Shown here: one piece after another, positions 1 through 11,314 of the stretch | Position numbering within the stretch: the stretch's first letter is position 1 | Layout of the letters: each line of letters begins with the position of its first letter | Source: Erpobdella octoculata | Lineage: Eukaryota; Annelida; Clitellata; Hirudinida; Erpobdellidae | NCBI GenBank assembly: GCA_963978895.1 | Contig: OZ022242.1 | Location: forward strand, 21,608,129 to 21,672,128 | Reading direction: 5' to 3' | Length of the DNA: 64,000 nucleotides | Translations under genes and position numbers: made by a program | The notes under the pieces: generated by a model | Told to the model about the DNA's origin: nothing | The model's input: only the letters and a program-made list of their open reading frames with translations | Databases searched by the model: none

Positions 1-765
1 AATAAAGTTCAATCTGCTGGCTGTTTGTTCATTTTCTTGGCATCCTTTGTTACATTCATGTTTTGAAGAAAACTATTTACCAACTAAACACCAGATACAA
101 CTAATAAACTTTTAGTTTTATTAACTTAACATTTTTTAAATTCTAGTTTGTTAATTAACCACTGGATTTTACTGACAAGCTTATTTATTGACTCAATGCT
201 TATGTGCTTTGACTGGTGTCTAAACAATGCTACAACTTGACTGCTTAAATTATTCCTTAAACTAACTAATCTGATGAAATTCAAATCGTTTTGCAAAACG
301 GATTTCATCATCTTAATTAGTAAATTTAATAAAACAGTTATGGATTAGTTTTCACCTTGTTTTTTTTTAAATAAAAAAGTAAATTTTAATATGAAAACCA
401 TAGATATCTATGATGAAAACTAATAAAACATTTTTTGATGGAAATATTTTTTTCCGTTTCGCGGTTAAAAGAAAAATATGCATAACGCAAATAAATTTCT
501 TTACAGGTACTAAATTCTTTTAAAATAAAAGTCAGTAAAATAAAATTGTACAATGCTTACTTCCTATTTAGTAACGCTGGCGCCCCTCTGCTCCAAAAAT
601 CCTTATATACTTATTAAAAATCTGATGACCGCTATAGGAGGTGTAAACATTAAACATGTTTTTTGTAGCTACTTTTCTGAATACTTCTCCAAAAATGCCA
701 TGGATATTTTTTTAATAAAAGCTTTTTGGAAAATTCTTGTGGAGAGGGGCAATTGCCTGTCTCCG
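1..765. other. AT-rich intergenic DNA, no gene seen
   Basis: I see no exon with plausible splice sites or recognisable protein here. The short open frames are low in complexity and lack family features. A 27-bp piece at about 637-663 recurs at about 1240-1266, so at least part of this stretch is dispersed repeat. Confidence 0.5.
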
Positions 766-769
766 CTCG

Positions 770-960
770 ACGACCCGACCAAAGGTTAGCTGAGTTGGTA
801 GAGCGTTAGCCTTGAATGTGAAAGCTTCACGGTTCGACTCCCACTCACTGCCTAGTAGCCCATGTCAACGGAAAACTTAGCGGGTAAAATCGTTCTCTCC
901 GTGGGGCATGTAAAAGAACAGCGCCTTTGAACAAAGCGGAAAAGGCGCTCAATAAATTAT
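770..960 (+). repeat. tRNA-derived SINE
   Basis: A polymerase III promoter is visible. An A-box-like TTAGCTGAGTTGG lies at 786-798 and a B box GGTTCGACTCC at 831-841, with the spacing of a tRNA gene. The tRNA-like head is followed by a unique body and a 3' hairpin with arms GCGCCTTT and AAAGGCGC (about 921-948), then an AT-rich tail. No acceptor stem closes, so it is a SINE and not a functional tRNA. Fragments of the same family occur at 4907-4950 (3' hairpin) and 30473-30520 (body). The exact 5' boundary is uncertain. Confidence 0.8.
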
Positions 961-2150
961 AAATCATTTACATTTTTTTCATTTACAACCCACTCAGACG
1001 TAAAAATTCCACGACCGACCCGTGGAAAACTCAGACTGATTGAAAATGAGTTATGTCATGTATTTTTCACGTACTTTCACCTTTTTCCACCCTTAAAAAC
1101 TCTACAACTTTCGATCAGTTGAAAAATTGATCTGAAAACTTCTTGACCCCCCTGTCTCTGGTAATTAGTAAGTCCAGTTCATGCTGACACAGTGTAATAT
1201 ATACCTACAGGTCGTCGTTCGTCGATGAGATATGACCGAGGAGGTGTAAACATTAAACATGTTTTTAAACCGATGAAACAAGCGATACAATTAACACAAC
1301 TTTTAACTTAGTTGAATTAACCAACAAATGAAAATATTTGTTTTTTTCTAAAAATATATATTTTTAAAATTTATAATGTTATGCGGCAATAAGCTTATTT
1401 GTTTATTTTGTTTACATTTACCGGCTAGCTCTGGAATTACGCTGCGTAGTACTCAAAATAATATAGTAAAAAAAGTGTGTGCTTTATTTATTTTGCTAAA
1501 GACCAATTTTCCAGCGAGTTTAAGAAGGGCGCTTACATTTATAGTTTTTTTCATTGAAGTGTCTATTTGTTGCGTCTGTGATCTCTACTAATAATCTCTT
1601 CTCTACTAATTAGTAATCACAGCAAAACGGTAATTTATTTAGCAGCCTTGGCCAATTTCGATATAAAACCCGGAGATTACCCTTTTAGCACTCTAATCTC
1701 CATCTCAAGTAATCTGAATTTTGACGTAGTGGGGTATGTAATATACTTATACTATACTAATACTAAATATACGTATAGATTGTAGGGTGTAACTAAATTA
1801 CTGCATCAGACCAATTATGTAAGAATTCTAGCCCAAGGGTCGACTCGTGTTACGTAATATCATTAACAAGCAGAAACTATTACTCAACATTCAACAGGCT
1901 TTACTGTGTTGTGTAATAGGCCTTATTCGTTGCATAACAGATCCGATATCTTAATATGAATGGAATGGTTAGGCCGTTGTCTTACACGCGTTCAACAATA
2001 GGTCCGATGTGTCGGGTACAAAGTGTGATATATTACAAGCTTGAAATGTATAGTCCGATGCACTGGTTGTCAGGTCTCAGATGATGCTTACGAGATTCGA
2101 TACGTTGATTATTAGCTATGGTTTTTTAAATGCCTTGAATTAGATCCGAT
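961..2150. other. Intergenic, repeat-rich, no gene seen
   Basis: No coding evidence. From 1240 to 1266 there is a second copy of the segment seen at 637-663. From about 1940 to 2150 the short motif TCCGAT recurs at irregular spacing (near 1941, 2002, 2053 and 2146), which looks like decayed repeat. Confidence 0.4.
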
Positions 2151-2160
2151 GCTATCACTT

Positions 2161-2853
2161 TCGTCTGCTCGCATCATCTGCGCGAAAACGTTAATAGAAA
2201 ATTAGATGACTTTGTGGGAAAGAACTAAAATTAAAATAATCGCAAGGTAATTTTTGAAACCCTATTTGGGGAATTGGGACTGACTAATGACCGTCATCAT
2301 TAGTTTTGACTTCAGGTTACAACGGGACTGGGAATCCCATCGTTTATATCCGGTTCTTGGATAAAACTAACACCTAGTCAACAGGAAAAAGCCATTTAAA
2401 AATGTTTCTGACTACCGGGGGTTCCGACTGCGGTTAGTTCCGGTGGGATGCTGACTATCCCGACAACACTGGGCGCGGGCACAAAATTAAATCAAAGGAC
2501 ACGTTGCCGGGCAAATAGAACTAAAACAACTCTTAAGTGAAAGAAGTCATTAACGCTTTCACTAGTGCAAATTAAAATTGCTAATTTTTTTAACTTTTCT
2601 TCTTCAATAAACGTTTTTTCTATATAAACGCGTCTGACATATTTCAACGCATCGGACATATTTCAAGGCATTAAAAACTTTCTTAGTGTTGCCCAATTTT
2701 ATTTTTCTTTTATTTTTCACTAAACGTGTTTTCTATATAAATGCGACTGGCTTATATTTCAACTCATCAGACATAATTTAAGGTTTTCTAAAAACCCACT
2801 GTCGTCTGTTCGCGTCATCTGCGCGAAAACGTTAATAGAAAATTAGACGACTT
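2161..2853. repeat. Pair of ~53-bp direct repeats flanking a local duplication
   Basis: Near-identical segments containing CATCTGCGCGAAAACGTTAA occur at 2161-2213 and 2801-2853. Between them, two related stretches beginning CTATATAAAYGCG (about 2620-2670 and 2732-2780) look like an older duplication. The pair could be LTR-like ends or a tandem duplication, and no internal coding capacity is visible. Confidence 0.5.
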
Positions 2854-2897
2854 CAAGGCATCAAATTTCGTAAGCAATCGGCTGCCGATTGTTCGTA

Positions 2898-2999
2898 AAT
2901 GGTACAATCACCACACAAGCATCACAGGATTTAATTTGATTGGTTGGCAAATAGCCCCGCGTCCTACCAATCACGTCGTATCCTGTGGTGATTGTGTGA
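2898..2999. repeat. Imperfect inverted repeat
   Basis: Arms of about 35-40 bp around CAATCACCACA and TGTGGTGATTG lie at the two ends and could fold back with a loop of about 25 bases. It is likely a small foldback or MITE-like element. No target-site duplication was recognised. Confidence 0.5.
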
Positions 3000-3076
3000 C
3001 ATTAGTTTTAAGCCAGGCAAGGTCCCAATGAGATCAAGAATTTGGAGATTAGCATATTATCTATATAATGTCTGAC

Positions 3077-3232
<156 letters not shown>

Positions 3233-3689
3233 TAATCATGTTTTGAAAATTTGAAGATTTTATATATTGATTATGTTTCATTTATGTTTTCTTTTATTGT
3301 GTAAATATCTAAAAACTAGTGGTTTTGCCCGTCCCAAGGATGGATGTTTTAACATTACGAAGAACATTGGATATATTTTATGGATTATAATAAGTTAATT
3401 AAATATTTTATTTATTTATTTATAATATTACAATTAAAATTTAGATATAAATGGAGTCAATTTGAATGAAGAAAAAAATCTGGAAAACGTTTTGTAATTA
3501 TTTAATAAATTTTCCTAAGGTTTTTGAAAAATTTCGCGATAGACAATATTTTGCGTGAATGTCTTATTCTTCAAAAGATTTCCCTGAATATGTGAATCCT
3601 TGTTGAAGATTTTCTAATACTGGGGATTTTTTTATCTTGAGAGGCCAAGATAACGTTGGTCATGAAAAGACACTGGTTTATTTAAAAAA

Positions 3690-4425
3690 AATCCCTATGT
3701 ATTCAAAGGTCTGACCTTGTGATTTGTTTATTGTCATCGCGCAAGCAGGAATGATGGGAAATTGACGACGCTTAAGTATGAATGGAAGATTGACGTCACT
3801 GGGAGCTAAATCAATTCTGGGAATGAACACTGTGTCACTGCGATTACATTCCGAAACAATTTCAGCAGTGATGATATGTGGAGGCATTCCTGATAATGTT
3901 AGATTGTGCAAATATTCGGAAGGATAGTTCAGTTCATTGACTGCGTTCTTGGAAATTAATTTATCGGCACTATAATAGAGATGAAAATCACCTGGCATCT
4001 GAACGATTACTTTTCTGTTCATTTCTAATGTTTCCTTGTTTGTTGGAGCTAAAATCGCACGTTTTGAAAGTTCTTCAACGGGCATGTTTCTCAAATCACT
4101 ACTGTAAATCTGTTCGATAATATTCTCATCTGAAATCATTTGTCAAGGAATCTCGATAGAATTCACAGGAACTCCTGGTATTTCAGGCAAACTTCTAAAT
4201 CCAACATTGAGAAGCCAGTCGTTTTGAATATTTTGAGTTCCAATTTGCATGTTAGTTAGCAATTCCAAATTTGTGAACTGTTGCCATAAATTGTAGATTT
4301 TATACAACACTATGATATCTGTTCATGTTCCTCTTGCGACGACTGGCAGTGTCTGTCTAAAATTGCCTCCAATAACCATGACTTTATCGCAGAAACAGAG
4401 CTCTCGTGAAGTGGAACAGGAAGTT
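3690..4425 (-). pseudogene. Helitron-type PIF1 helicase, decayed C-terminal part
   Basis: On the minus strand the longest open frame (4139-3678) ends with the PIF1/Helitron helicase C-terminus: VFIPRIDLAPSD, then RRQFPIIPACAMTINKSQGQ (motif VI region). Further upstream in other frames, 4390-4325 encodes GGNFRQTLPVV, the PIF1 GGDFRQ motif with Asp replaced by Asn. Next comes LWQQFTNLELLTNMQ (about 4300-4245). An in-frame stop and frame changes between these motifs show that it is inactive. No Rep domain and no Helitron ends were found in the window. The origin as a Helitron is inferred from this helicase subtype. Confidence 0.85.
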
Positions 4426-4906
4426 TAAAACCACTGTACACTGTTCATCCACCTTTGAATAATTATTACTTTAAACTTTCTTTGTATTTGTAGTCTATTG
4501 CTAACGTTTCAGTTACCAAAATGCAAGAAAACCATGAAGCTAAAAATCGTCGTTTGACAGTAGAAAGAAGGTCGCTGCTATTGCCACGGCAGTTTGCCGA
4601 GAAATGATCGGTAAAATCGCTACTGTGCCAGCAGTCAAGGAATGTCTACCTAAAATTAAATCCTAACCCTATCTCTAGCCATAACCCTAACCCTTTAAAA
4701 AATATGTACATCTTTATTAATTAATCGAAAGATCAATTGTTTTGGCAAAACTGCCGGTGCAGTAGCACTTTTACCATTTACTGCCCCGGCTACCGGCGCC
4801 TACTGCCTGTGTAATAGTTATACCGCAGAAAGAACTCAGTAATGGAGTAAGTTTTTAGAAAGCGATATAAGTGAACATTTTTATTTAGCGAATTTATTGG
4901 AGAGCA

Positions 4907-4950
4907 AGCGCCTTTGAATTTAAGAAAAGGAAAAGGCGCTTTATAAGTTT
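4907..4950 (+). repeat. SINE 3' hairpin fragment
   Basis: Arms AGCGCCTTT and AAAGGCGCT reproduce the 3' hairpin of the SINE at 770-960, without its tRNA-like head. It is probably a truncated copy. The neighbouring 4950-5300 is AT-rich with no gene. Confidence 0.55.
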
Positions 4951-5309
4951 ATTTGATTGATTGATTAAGTGAAATCGATAGAAATTGTTTTATCGTTCGT
5001 ATGAACTCCAAAACAAATGAAAGGAGAAAGGACATATTCAAAAATATTAGTAATTTTTTATATTTTGAATTTATTTTACATAAGGTAAAAAAATTTAAGT
5101 TATTTAATTATATTATATATATATATAATTATTTATCATTAATATATATATAAATTAATTTACCATAGATAGCAGAGCGTCACACAAAAACGTCTTACAC
5201 AGACATGGGCTATTATATATATTAATCAAAGAATTTTTTTATAGTGTATATGTACTATTGTGCTTTTTATTAATCAACAATTTATGGTATAGTTTTTCAT
5301 TTCAAGATC

Positions 5310-7148
5310 ATGATACCTGAGTTTTCGTATGTCGATGGAAGTGGCACGAAGAAGCCTGCTATAGTAGATGATTTCATGTATGGGTCGAACGTAGCCAGCA
5401 GCCATGTTTATATTCGACTTGGTTAGTAATTGCTTGTGATTGTTTGATTTAATATATTTTTTATTCTAAAGTTGCGACATTGCGAATCTTTAATGCATGT
5501 TTTTCGTCATTTTTTTAATTAATTTAAAAAATATCATGTTTTAGGGTTTCTCAGAAAGGTTTATGGTATCTTAACTGCTCAACTTCTTTGCACAACCATT
5601 GTTGGAGCTCTCTTTGTTGCTATTGAACCTTTACAGAAATTTGCCCAGACCAAGTAAGTCATTAAATAATCAACAGTGTTTTAATTTTAAAACTTCCATT
5701 TTCCAAGCTAAATCTAGATTAATAGTTTTCTGTATCAAGACCCAAATACAAGCTTTTATGGGTTTTGTGACAGGTTTAAATAAAAATGGTATTAGTTATT
5801 AAAATTGCAATAAATAAGGTTCTTAAATCATGCTGATATTGTTCTTCAGCTCATGGTTGTACATCTTGTGTGGACTAGCATCTATAGGACTGGTGATTGC
5901 TCTGGCAGTGCATGGCAACACCTATCCTACAAACTACTATCTTATGGCTGCTTTCGTATGTTGATATTTTGCTTTTGTATGAGTATAAGAGTGTTTATTG
6001 TAAAAAAATGATCAATGTCTGAAAATATTGAGTGCAGTTTTTGGTTTATATTTCTGTAATTTAAATTGTCTTTATTTATTTACTCAATACTTTTTTATGT
6101 CAATGGTTTCATCAGCCATTCTGCATCTACACTGCAGTTAAAATTCTCTATTTATTTAATGATTTATCTCTAAATCTTTTCTGACATGACAAAATATCTA
6201 CATACATAATTTCCGATGTACGTATATGTTTGTTAGAAATTCGCGTGACTCTGCTATGTGGTGCTGCAATCGTTTAACAATGATAATTATATATGTTGAT
6301 ATTTTACAAATTCGTCATTTTTGACGGGTTATCGTTAGTAGGAAAATATTTAATCAATTTTGTTTTTTTCAATCATAATTATTGAAGTTTACTTGATAAA
6401 TTTTTTATCTATTACAGACTTTGTGTCAAGCATTTCTTGTGGGAACTGTAGGTCAGACATAATTATCGTTTATTTTATGTTTGATATTTAATAGTGATTT
6501 TATTAATAGGTAGATTGCTGGGTCTTTAGTTTAATAAATTTAATACAAATTCCAGTGACATTCTATGAAGTGTCTTCAGTGTTGGAAGCATTTTTTCTCA
6601 CGTGTGCAGTGACAGCAGCACTGACCATTTACACATTTCAATCGAAACGAGATTTTAGTTCCTGGGGAGCAGGGTTAGTTAGTTTTTCAGATAAAAATAT
6701 TTAACTTATTTGATAAGTCAAGTCAATCAATTGATTTTTTTAAAATTTGTTGCCATTTCAAAACAACCAGTTTTTATTATTTTTAGCTTGTTTGCTGGCT
6801 TGTGGGTGTTGCTTCTTGTGTCCCTGATGCAGGTGTGTCATCTTTCTTCACTGTTTGATGTAGATTTTATTCAGACCTATTAGTTTTCAATCTATGCTAG
6901 TGGAATAAAAAAATTTAGGTTATAAAATATTATTTTCTTTTCAGCTCTTTTTCCCCGGTGACGTGTTTGGTCGCGGACTTGCTGCGGGCGGTGCCGTTCT
7001 TTTTTCTATGTTTTTGATTTTCGATACACACATGATTATGAAGAAATTTTCACCAGAGGATTACATGCCAGCTACCATCAATCTTTATCTTGACATCATC
7101 AACATTTTTCTTCACATACTCAGAGCTGTTGGAGAACGCAAGAACTAA
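5310..7148 (+). CDS. TMBIM4: TMBIM4-like BAX-inhibitor family protein (Lifeguard 4), 7 coding exons
   Basis: Exons 5310-5421, 5545-5653, 5850-5955, 6418-6451, 6556-6673, 6787-6832 and 6945-7148 join to 729 nt (242 aa), all with GT-AG introns. The protein has a short cytosolic N-terminus (1-40), about six hydrophobic helices between residues 45 and 204, and a final semi-hydrophobic segment. The C-terminal block FDTHMIMKKFSPEDY (201-215) followed by NLYLDIINIFLHILR (221-235) is the signature of the TMBIM4/Golgi anti-apoptotic protein branch. In that family the protein sits in Golgi and ER membranes and tunes calcium release and apoptosis. Length and end-to-end similarity fit an intact gene. The intron-4 donor was set at 6452 because the GT at 6448 would put a stop in frame. 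A polypyrimidine-AG sequence lies three bases before the ATG. Confidence 0.93.
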
Positions 7149-7557
7149 ATAAGCATTCACATCGGAATTAATTCTAAACATTCTACAATGAACTTTGTTT
7201 TATTTCAACAATTTTTCAAGTTATTTATTTCCTGCTTAAGCTCACCAGAACTAATTGTGGTAGTTGAAATGTTATTTATTCCAGATTCTGTGGATCTTAT
7301 TTATTCTCTTTAAATTCCTGCATCTTGAAGATGAGTCGTTTTATCCTAATATGTAAAATTTAATTGTATACTGAAACTTTGAATTAACAGTTCATAACAC
7401 ATTATTGTGATACAAAGATAATATTTGAAAAAACTTCATTTCTTCCCCTGAAAGTTCTCTACACAGCTGGCGCTTGTTTTTGCAGTCAGCTCGGCACTTT
7501 GACTTTGAAGGTGTGTAGGCTAGCACATCTATGACAGTACTTGGCTCCAGCAACGTA
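7149..7557. other. 3' flank of TMBIM4, AT-rich
   Basis: Presumed 3' UTR and intergenic DNA. I saw no clear AATAAA within the first 200 bases. The stretch ends at the target-site duplication of the next transposon. Confidence 0.4.
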
Positions 7558-7877
7558 CCTGTTATTAGGGATGTCACGGGTAGGACTTTTTCGGGTTCTG
7601 GTTCTTGAATTTTGAACTTTCGGGTTCGGGTTTGAGACTTTCCAAAAACCGGGTTCGGGTTTTTAATTTTTCAGAGATCGGGTTCGGGTTTTCGATTTTC
7701 AAAATTTCGGGTTCGGGTCGAGTTTGGTTAGTACGATTTACATATTTTTATAAATACGTCTGGGAGTTAATTTTAGGCTATATATTATTTAGAATTGTTT
7801 TAATGGATTGAGCGAAATGATTGGGAAGTTCTGTGATTACAATAATAAACAACATATGAACTACAGTACATATTCAG

Positions 7878-8704
7878 CAGAGATGTTGCGAGTACTTATG
7901 GTCCGAGTACGAGTACTATGGTATCGAGTACGAGTACGAGTACCATGGTATCAAGTTATCGAGTACGAGTACTGAGGTCTCGAGTACAAGTACGAGTACG
8001 AGTACAAGAAATTTTTAGCGAGTACTTTTCGAGTACTTTTTAAAGTCAACAAAATAATAGTTTATTCTACATCAAAAAACTATTACAATTCAGAAATATT
8101 AGCGACGACAGTTTAGAGTCCGACATCTTAGCCCTAGGGGGTCTTAAAATTATTCCGCCGTGGCTGAACACAGTGAACTTACGTTGTACTGGTGAACTTG
8201 AAGCTGGAATACTTAAGGCACGAAGTGCTGGGTGATACAGTTTGTCAAGGTCACTGGAATGATTCTGCCAAAACGTTAGTGCATCATCCACATCACCAGT
8301 GATCCTCATCTCAAGATATCTGGTCAACTGTGCATCGACATTAAAGGAGGTGTCATCTAACGTCGATGAATACTTGTGAAACAACTTTGACTTTTTGGCT
8401 GGTGAGGGTGACCCAGATGAACGGTACGAGTACGAGTACCAAGTACTACATCTCTGTATACTAGAGTTCAGCAAGTATAAACAAAATAATATCCCAAACA
8501 GCTGTTTAGTAAACAAGCAAATTTTTTTAGAGAAGGTGTCGCATATGCGAGTACGAGTACGAGTACTTAGTGGAATAACGAGTACTGAGTGGAATAACAA
8601 GTACGAGTACGAGTACGAGTACCAAGGTTCCGAGTACAAGTACGAGTACTTGAAAACGGTACTCGAGTTGTACTCGAGTACGAGTACCAAGTACTACATC
8701 TCTG
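7878..8704. mobile_element. hAT element with GAGTAC subterminal repeats, nested in another hAT
   Basis: It begins CAGAGATGTTGCGAGTACTT and ends GTACTACATCTCTG. A perfect 8-bp duplication ATATTCAG flanks it at 7870-7877 and 8705-8712. Both ends are dense in GAGTAC, a likely transposase-binding array. It carries a transposase remnant on the minus strand. A second CATCTCTG at 8449-8456 suggests an internal duplication or deletion. The 29424-29634 element is a shorter relative. Confidence 0.92.
8067..8400 (-). pseudogene. hAT transposase C-terminal dimerisation domain remnant
   Basis: The minus-strand reading contains DALTFWQNHSSDLDKLYHP, then ALRALSIPASSSPVQRKFTV and SHGGIILRPPRAKM, with a final LIFLNCN. 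This matches the order of the hAT dimerisation domain (W, then the IPASS block, then R-x-F, then an L-x-FLN tail). Only this C-terminal part remains; the catalytic DDE region is absent. It lies inside the element at 7878-8704, so that element is an internal-deletion derivative of an autonomous hAT. Confidence 0.88.
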
Positions 8705-9319
8705 ATATTCAGAAAAGCCTATTCTGATAACAAGGAGTTCTTGTTATATAAAACTAATCTTGGGTTGTATTTGGGTTTCTAGATAAGTTATTATGTAAGA
8801 AATTACAGAATTTAAATTCACGGATTAGTACTTTCGCAAATCGGCTCCGTCGGCTAATCTGGCGACTTAGTGGTCTAGCACATACAGGACACATACATGT
8901 GTGTTCAATACAGGTACGAATGAAGTGGCCTATGAGCGCAATATGTTAAGCAAAAGTGATTTTACAAGATTTGTATAGTTCGTGTTTTAATTATTACGTA
9001 CTAGCAGTGCCCGTAGCGGCTTCGCTCGCATGAAATTAGAGAATTTGAACCGTGCATGCATAGTAGAGAGTAGAGTACTGCACGGATCAATTTTTTAGGT
9101 CTCGGCTCGGCCCGTCCCACCTTGACTTCAGGTTTAGCCCGGCCCATCTGAACACCCTAAAATCACTAAAATGTCTATATACTTGGTTACAAATCTCGGC
9201 CCGTCCCACCTTGATTTAAGGTTTGGGCAGAGCCGTATGAAGACTCTAAAATAACGGCTTGGCCCGTCCGTCCGGTGATAAACTGAACTCATCTACTTTT
9301 AACCAGCACAAAACTACAA

Positions 9320-9690
9320 AATACTAATTTTCACATCTGTAGCACTTACAGTTTTTGAGTAGCAGTTATTTTAAAATCAAATAACCCTTTTTCCACTTCA
9401 CATTTGAGGTCCTGGAAACCAAATTTTCAAAAAATGGTGAAACACGTATATCATTATTTTTAGAATAGAAACTAAATACTAATTTTACTTTTGTAGCATT
9501 TACAGTTTTTGAGTAGCAGTTACTTTAAAAACCAAGTAACCCTATTTTCCACCCCATATTTGAAGTCCTGGAAACCAAATTTTCAAAAAATGGTAAAACA
9601 CGTATATCATTATTTCTGGAGTAGAAACCAAATACTAATTTTTACTCCTGTAGCATCTACAGTTTTCGAGTAGCAGTTACATTCGGGCTT
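9320..9690. repeat. ~155-bp tandem repeat, about 2.3 copies
   Basis: Units start at ACTAATTTT at 9323, 9478 and 9634, and each contains GTAGCA..TACAGTTTTTGAGTAGCAGTTA. It is internal to the hAT element 7566-9830 and has no coding potential. Confidence 0.8.
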
Positions 9691-9838
9691 CAAATTTTTA
9701 ATAGTTCGGGTTTCAATTTTTCAAAATTTCGGGTTTGGGTTTCAAATTTTTAATAGTTCGGGTTTGGCTATCAAAAAAGACCCGGTAGTACCAAACTTCG
9801 AGTTCGGGTCGGGTACCCGTGACATCCTTACCTGTTAT

Positions 9839-10111
9839 AATGATATAGTATTATACATTTCTATTACATATATATCTACTGCATTGTATATTTTAGGGAT
9901 GTATATTGGACATTAGTTTTCCAGGTGAAATCTATCATACGGTATCTATCATCCGCTAAAAAAACAAAGTAAATACATAAGCATTTATTATGTTATATAC
10001 CGAAACGGCGACACCAATGAAGTAGAAGTGGATTAAAAAAAAGCTGACGTTAAGGTTTTCGTCCAAAAGCCAGATGCCAAGGAAGCCATCGTGGTCCAAG
10101 CGTCTTCTTCC
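9839..10111. other. Intergenic, no gene seen
   Basis: AT-rich sequence between the hAT element and a hairpin. Nothing is recognisable. Confidence 0.4.
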
Positions 10112-10203
10112 GTGTTGTATGAGAACTTTTCTATTCTCTGATGCAAGCGATCCATGTTTCATAGATTGTTTGCATCAAACAATAGAAAAGTTTTCATACA
10201 ATC
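10112..10203. repeat. Long imperfect hairpin
   Basis: Arms of about 38 bp: TTGTATGAGAACTTTTCTATT near 10114 and its complement AATAGAAAAGTTTTCATACAA ending near 10200. They continue inward through GATGCAAGCGATC and GATTGTTTGCATC around a short loop (CATGTTTCATA). It is probably part of a decayed foldback element. Confidence 0.75.
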
Positions 10204-10242
10204 CAGAAGGAAAACGCATTTTTAATTCACGAAAAAGCACTA

Positions 10243-10746
10243 TAGTGGGGCGGCTAACTGATCAAAAACCCTTTCATCGTGCAAACGCTATTGACAATCA
10301 AATAAATTACATATTTGTAATCAGAAAAATATGCTTGTAATTACCTGATATCGCCACATTCTGTAAAATAAAAAAAAACCCACCTTTTTTTGACCCGCTC
10401 CTGTATGAATAGCGTATTTAATCACTGGCGATCAAACTGGCGAAAAATTCAAATAATTTGTTTTTTTGTTGGTTTGCATATGCTTAACATAAAAAATGAA
10501 GAAAACAAGAAAAAATAGATGAATAATTAAATTTTGAGTGAGTAGACCTACGAAAGAGACGCGCACTTGAGGCACTCGTTTCCGTAGGTCTACTCACTCA
10601 AAATTTAATAATTCATCTATTTTTTTTCTCAATTTTACAGAATGTGGCAATATCAGGTAATTACAAGCATATTTTTCTGATTACAAATATGTAATTTTTT
10701 GCTTGTCAACAGCGTTTGCACGATGCTGCAGTTAGCCGCTCCACTA
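10243..10746. mobile_element. Foldback/MITE element with ~110-bp inverted arms
   Basis: The outer arms pair over most of 10243-10360 and 10640-10746. The left end is TAGTGGGGCGGCTAACTG and the right end CAGTTAGCCGCTCCACTA. An inner inverted pair, AGATGAATAATTAAATTTTG and its complement (about 10516-10560 and 10580-10625), also carries TGAGTAGACCTACG. The trinucleotide CTA abuts both ends (10240-10242 and 10747-10749) and could be a 3-bp duplication. Class is uncertain, and no coding capacity is present. Confidence 0.8.
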
Positions 10747-10749
10747 CTA

Positions 10750-11310
10750 AGGTAGAGGTCACCTTGTCGCTGCCTGACTGGTTGCCGTCCAAATAGTCGT
10801 CGGACCAACTTTTTGCCGCCCAATTAGTCGCCGTTTAACTAATCGCTGGTGGCAGAGCGTTCGCCTGTCGAGCCTCATCAGCGTAACTCCCTTAAGCAAG
10901 ATCGGTGTTTGCCATAGGCCCCATTTACCCCAGGTACGCCTCTAGGTAGAGCTGTGGAAAGTTTGGAACATTTGAGTGAAGTTGAGATCCCGGCGAGTTT
11001 GATCAAAACAGTTTTGTGCGATTGATGATCTTGTGTTTGGAAGGATGAAGGACATTGGCGAGTAGGAGACCCGATTGCGTTGGGCCGCCCGTGACCGAGC
11101 ATTGGCTCCCTAGACCATGTGATCGACAGTCAAGTGTTAAAAATTTTGGGAAAAACGATTTAATGTGGCTTTCAATCCGAAACGCAATATTGGAAAATCA
11201 CATAGACTATGGCCATTCATTAGGTAATTTCTTAAAGTTTTTCCGTGATCAAGTGATATGGGCAATAATTGAGGGATTAGTCTGCTAAAGCATCACAAAC
11301 GTGGTGTTGC
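10750..11310. other. Intergenic, degenerate repeats
   Basis: No supported gene. From about 10785 to 10845 a loosely repeated motif (GCCGTCCAAATAGTCG, GCCGCCCAATTAGTCG) is visible. From 10850 a tRNA-like TGGCAGAGCGTTCGCCTG occurs without a matching B box, so no RNA gene is called. Confidence 0.4.
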
Positions 11311-11314
11311 CATA

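Larger units (their letters stand above)
7566..9830. mobile_element. Non-autonomous hAT-type element with 8-bp TSD (host of a nested hAT)
   Basis: Terminal inverted repeats TAGGGATGTCACGGGTA (left) and TACCCGTGACATCCTTA (right) are flanked by a perfect 8-bp duplication CCTGTTAT at 7558-7565 and 9831-9838. Eight-base duplications are typical of hAT transposons. Subterminal regions are runs of CGGGTTCGGGTTT-like repeats on the left and CCCGAA-type on the right. The same ends bound the element at 48053-49335. Inside are a nested hAT (7878-8704) and a ~155-bp tandem repeat (9320-9690). No open transposase of its own was found. Confidence 0.9.

Noticed and set aside
786..841. Functional tRNA gene
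   Set aside because: A and B boxes are present, but no acceptor stem or anticodon arm closes, and the sequence continues into a SINE body and 3' hairpin.
8395..8727. Plus-strand Glu/Tyr-repeat frame
   Set aside because: Arises from GAGTAC subterminal repeats of the hAT element; the minus strand carries the true transposase remnant.
10850..10930. tRNA or second SINE head
   Set aside because: An A-box-like TGGCAGAGCGTTCGCC is present but I found no B box at the right distance.
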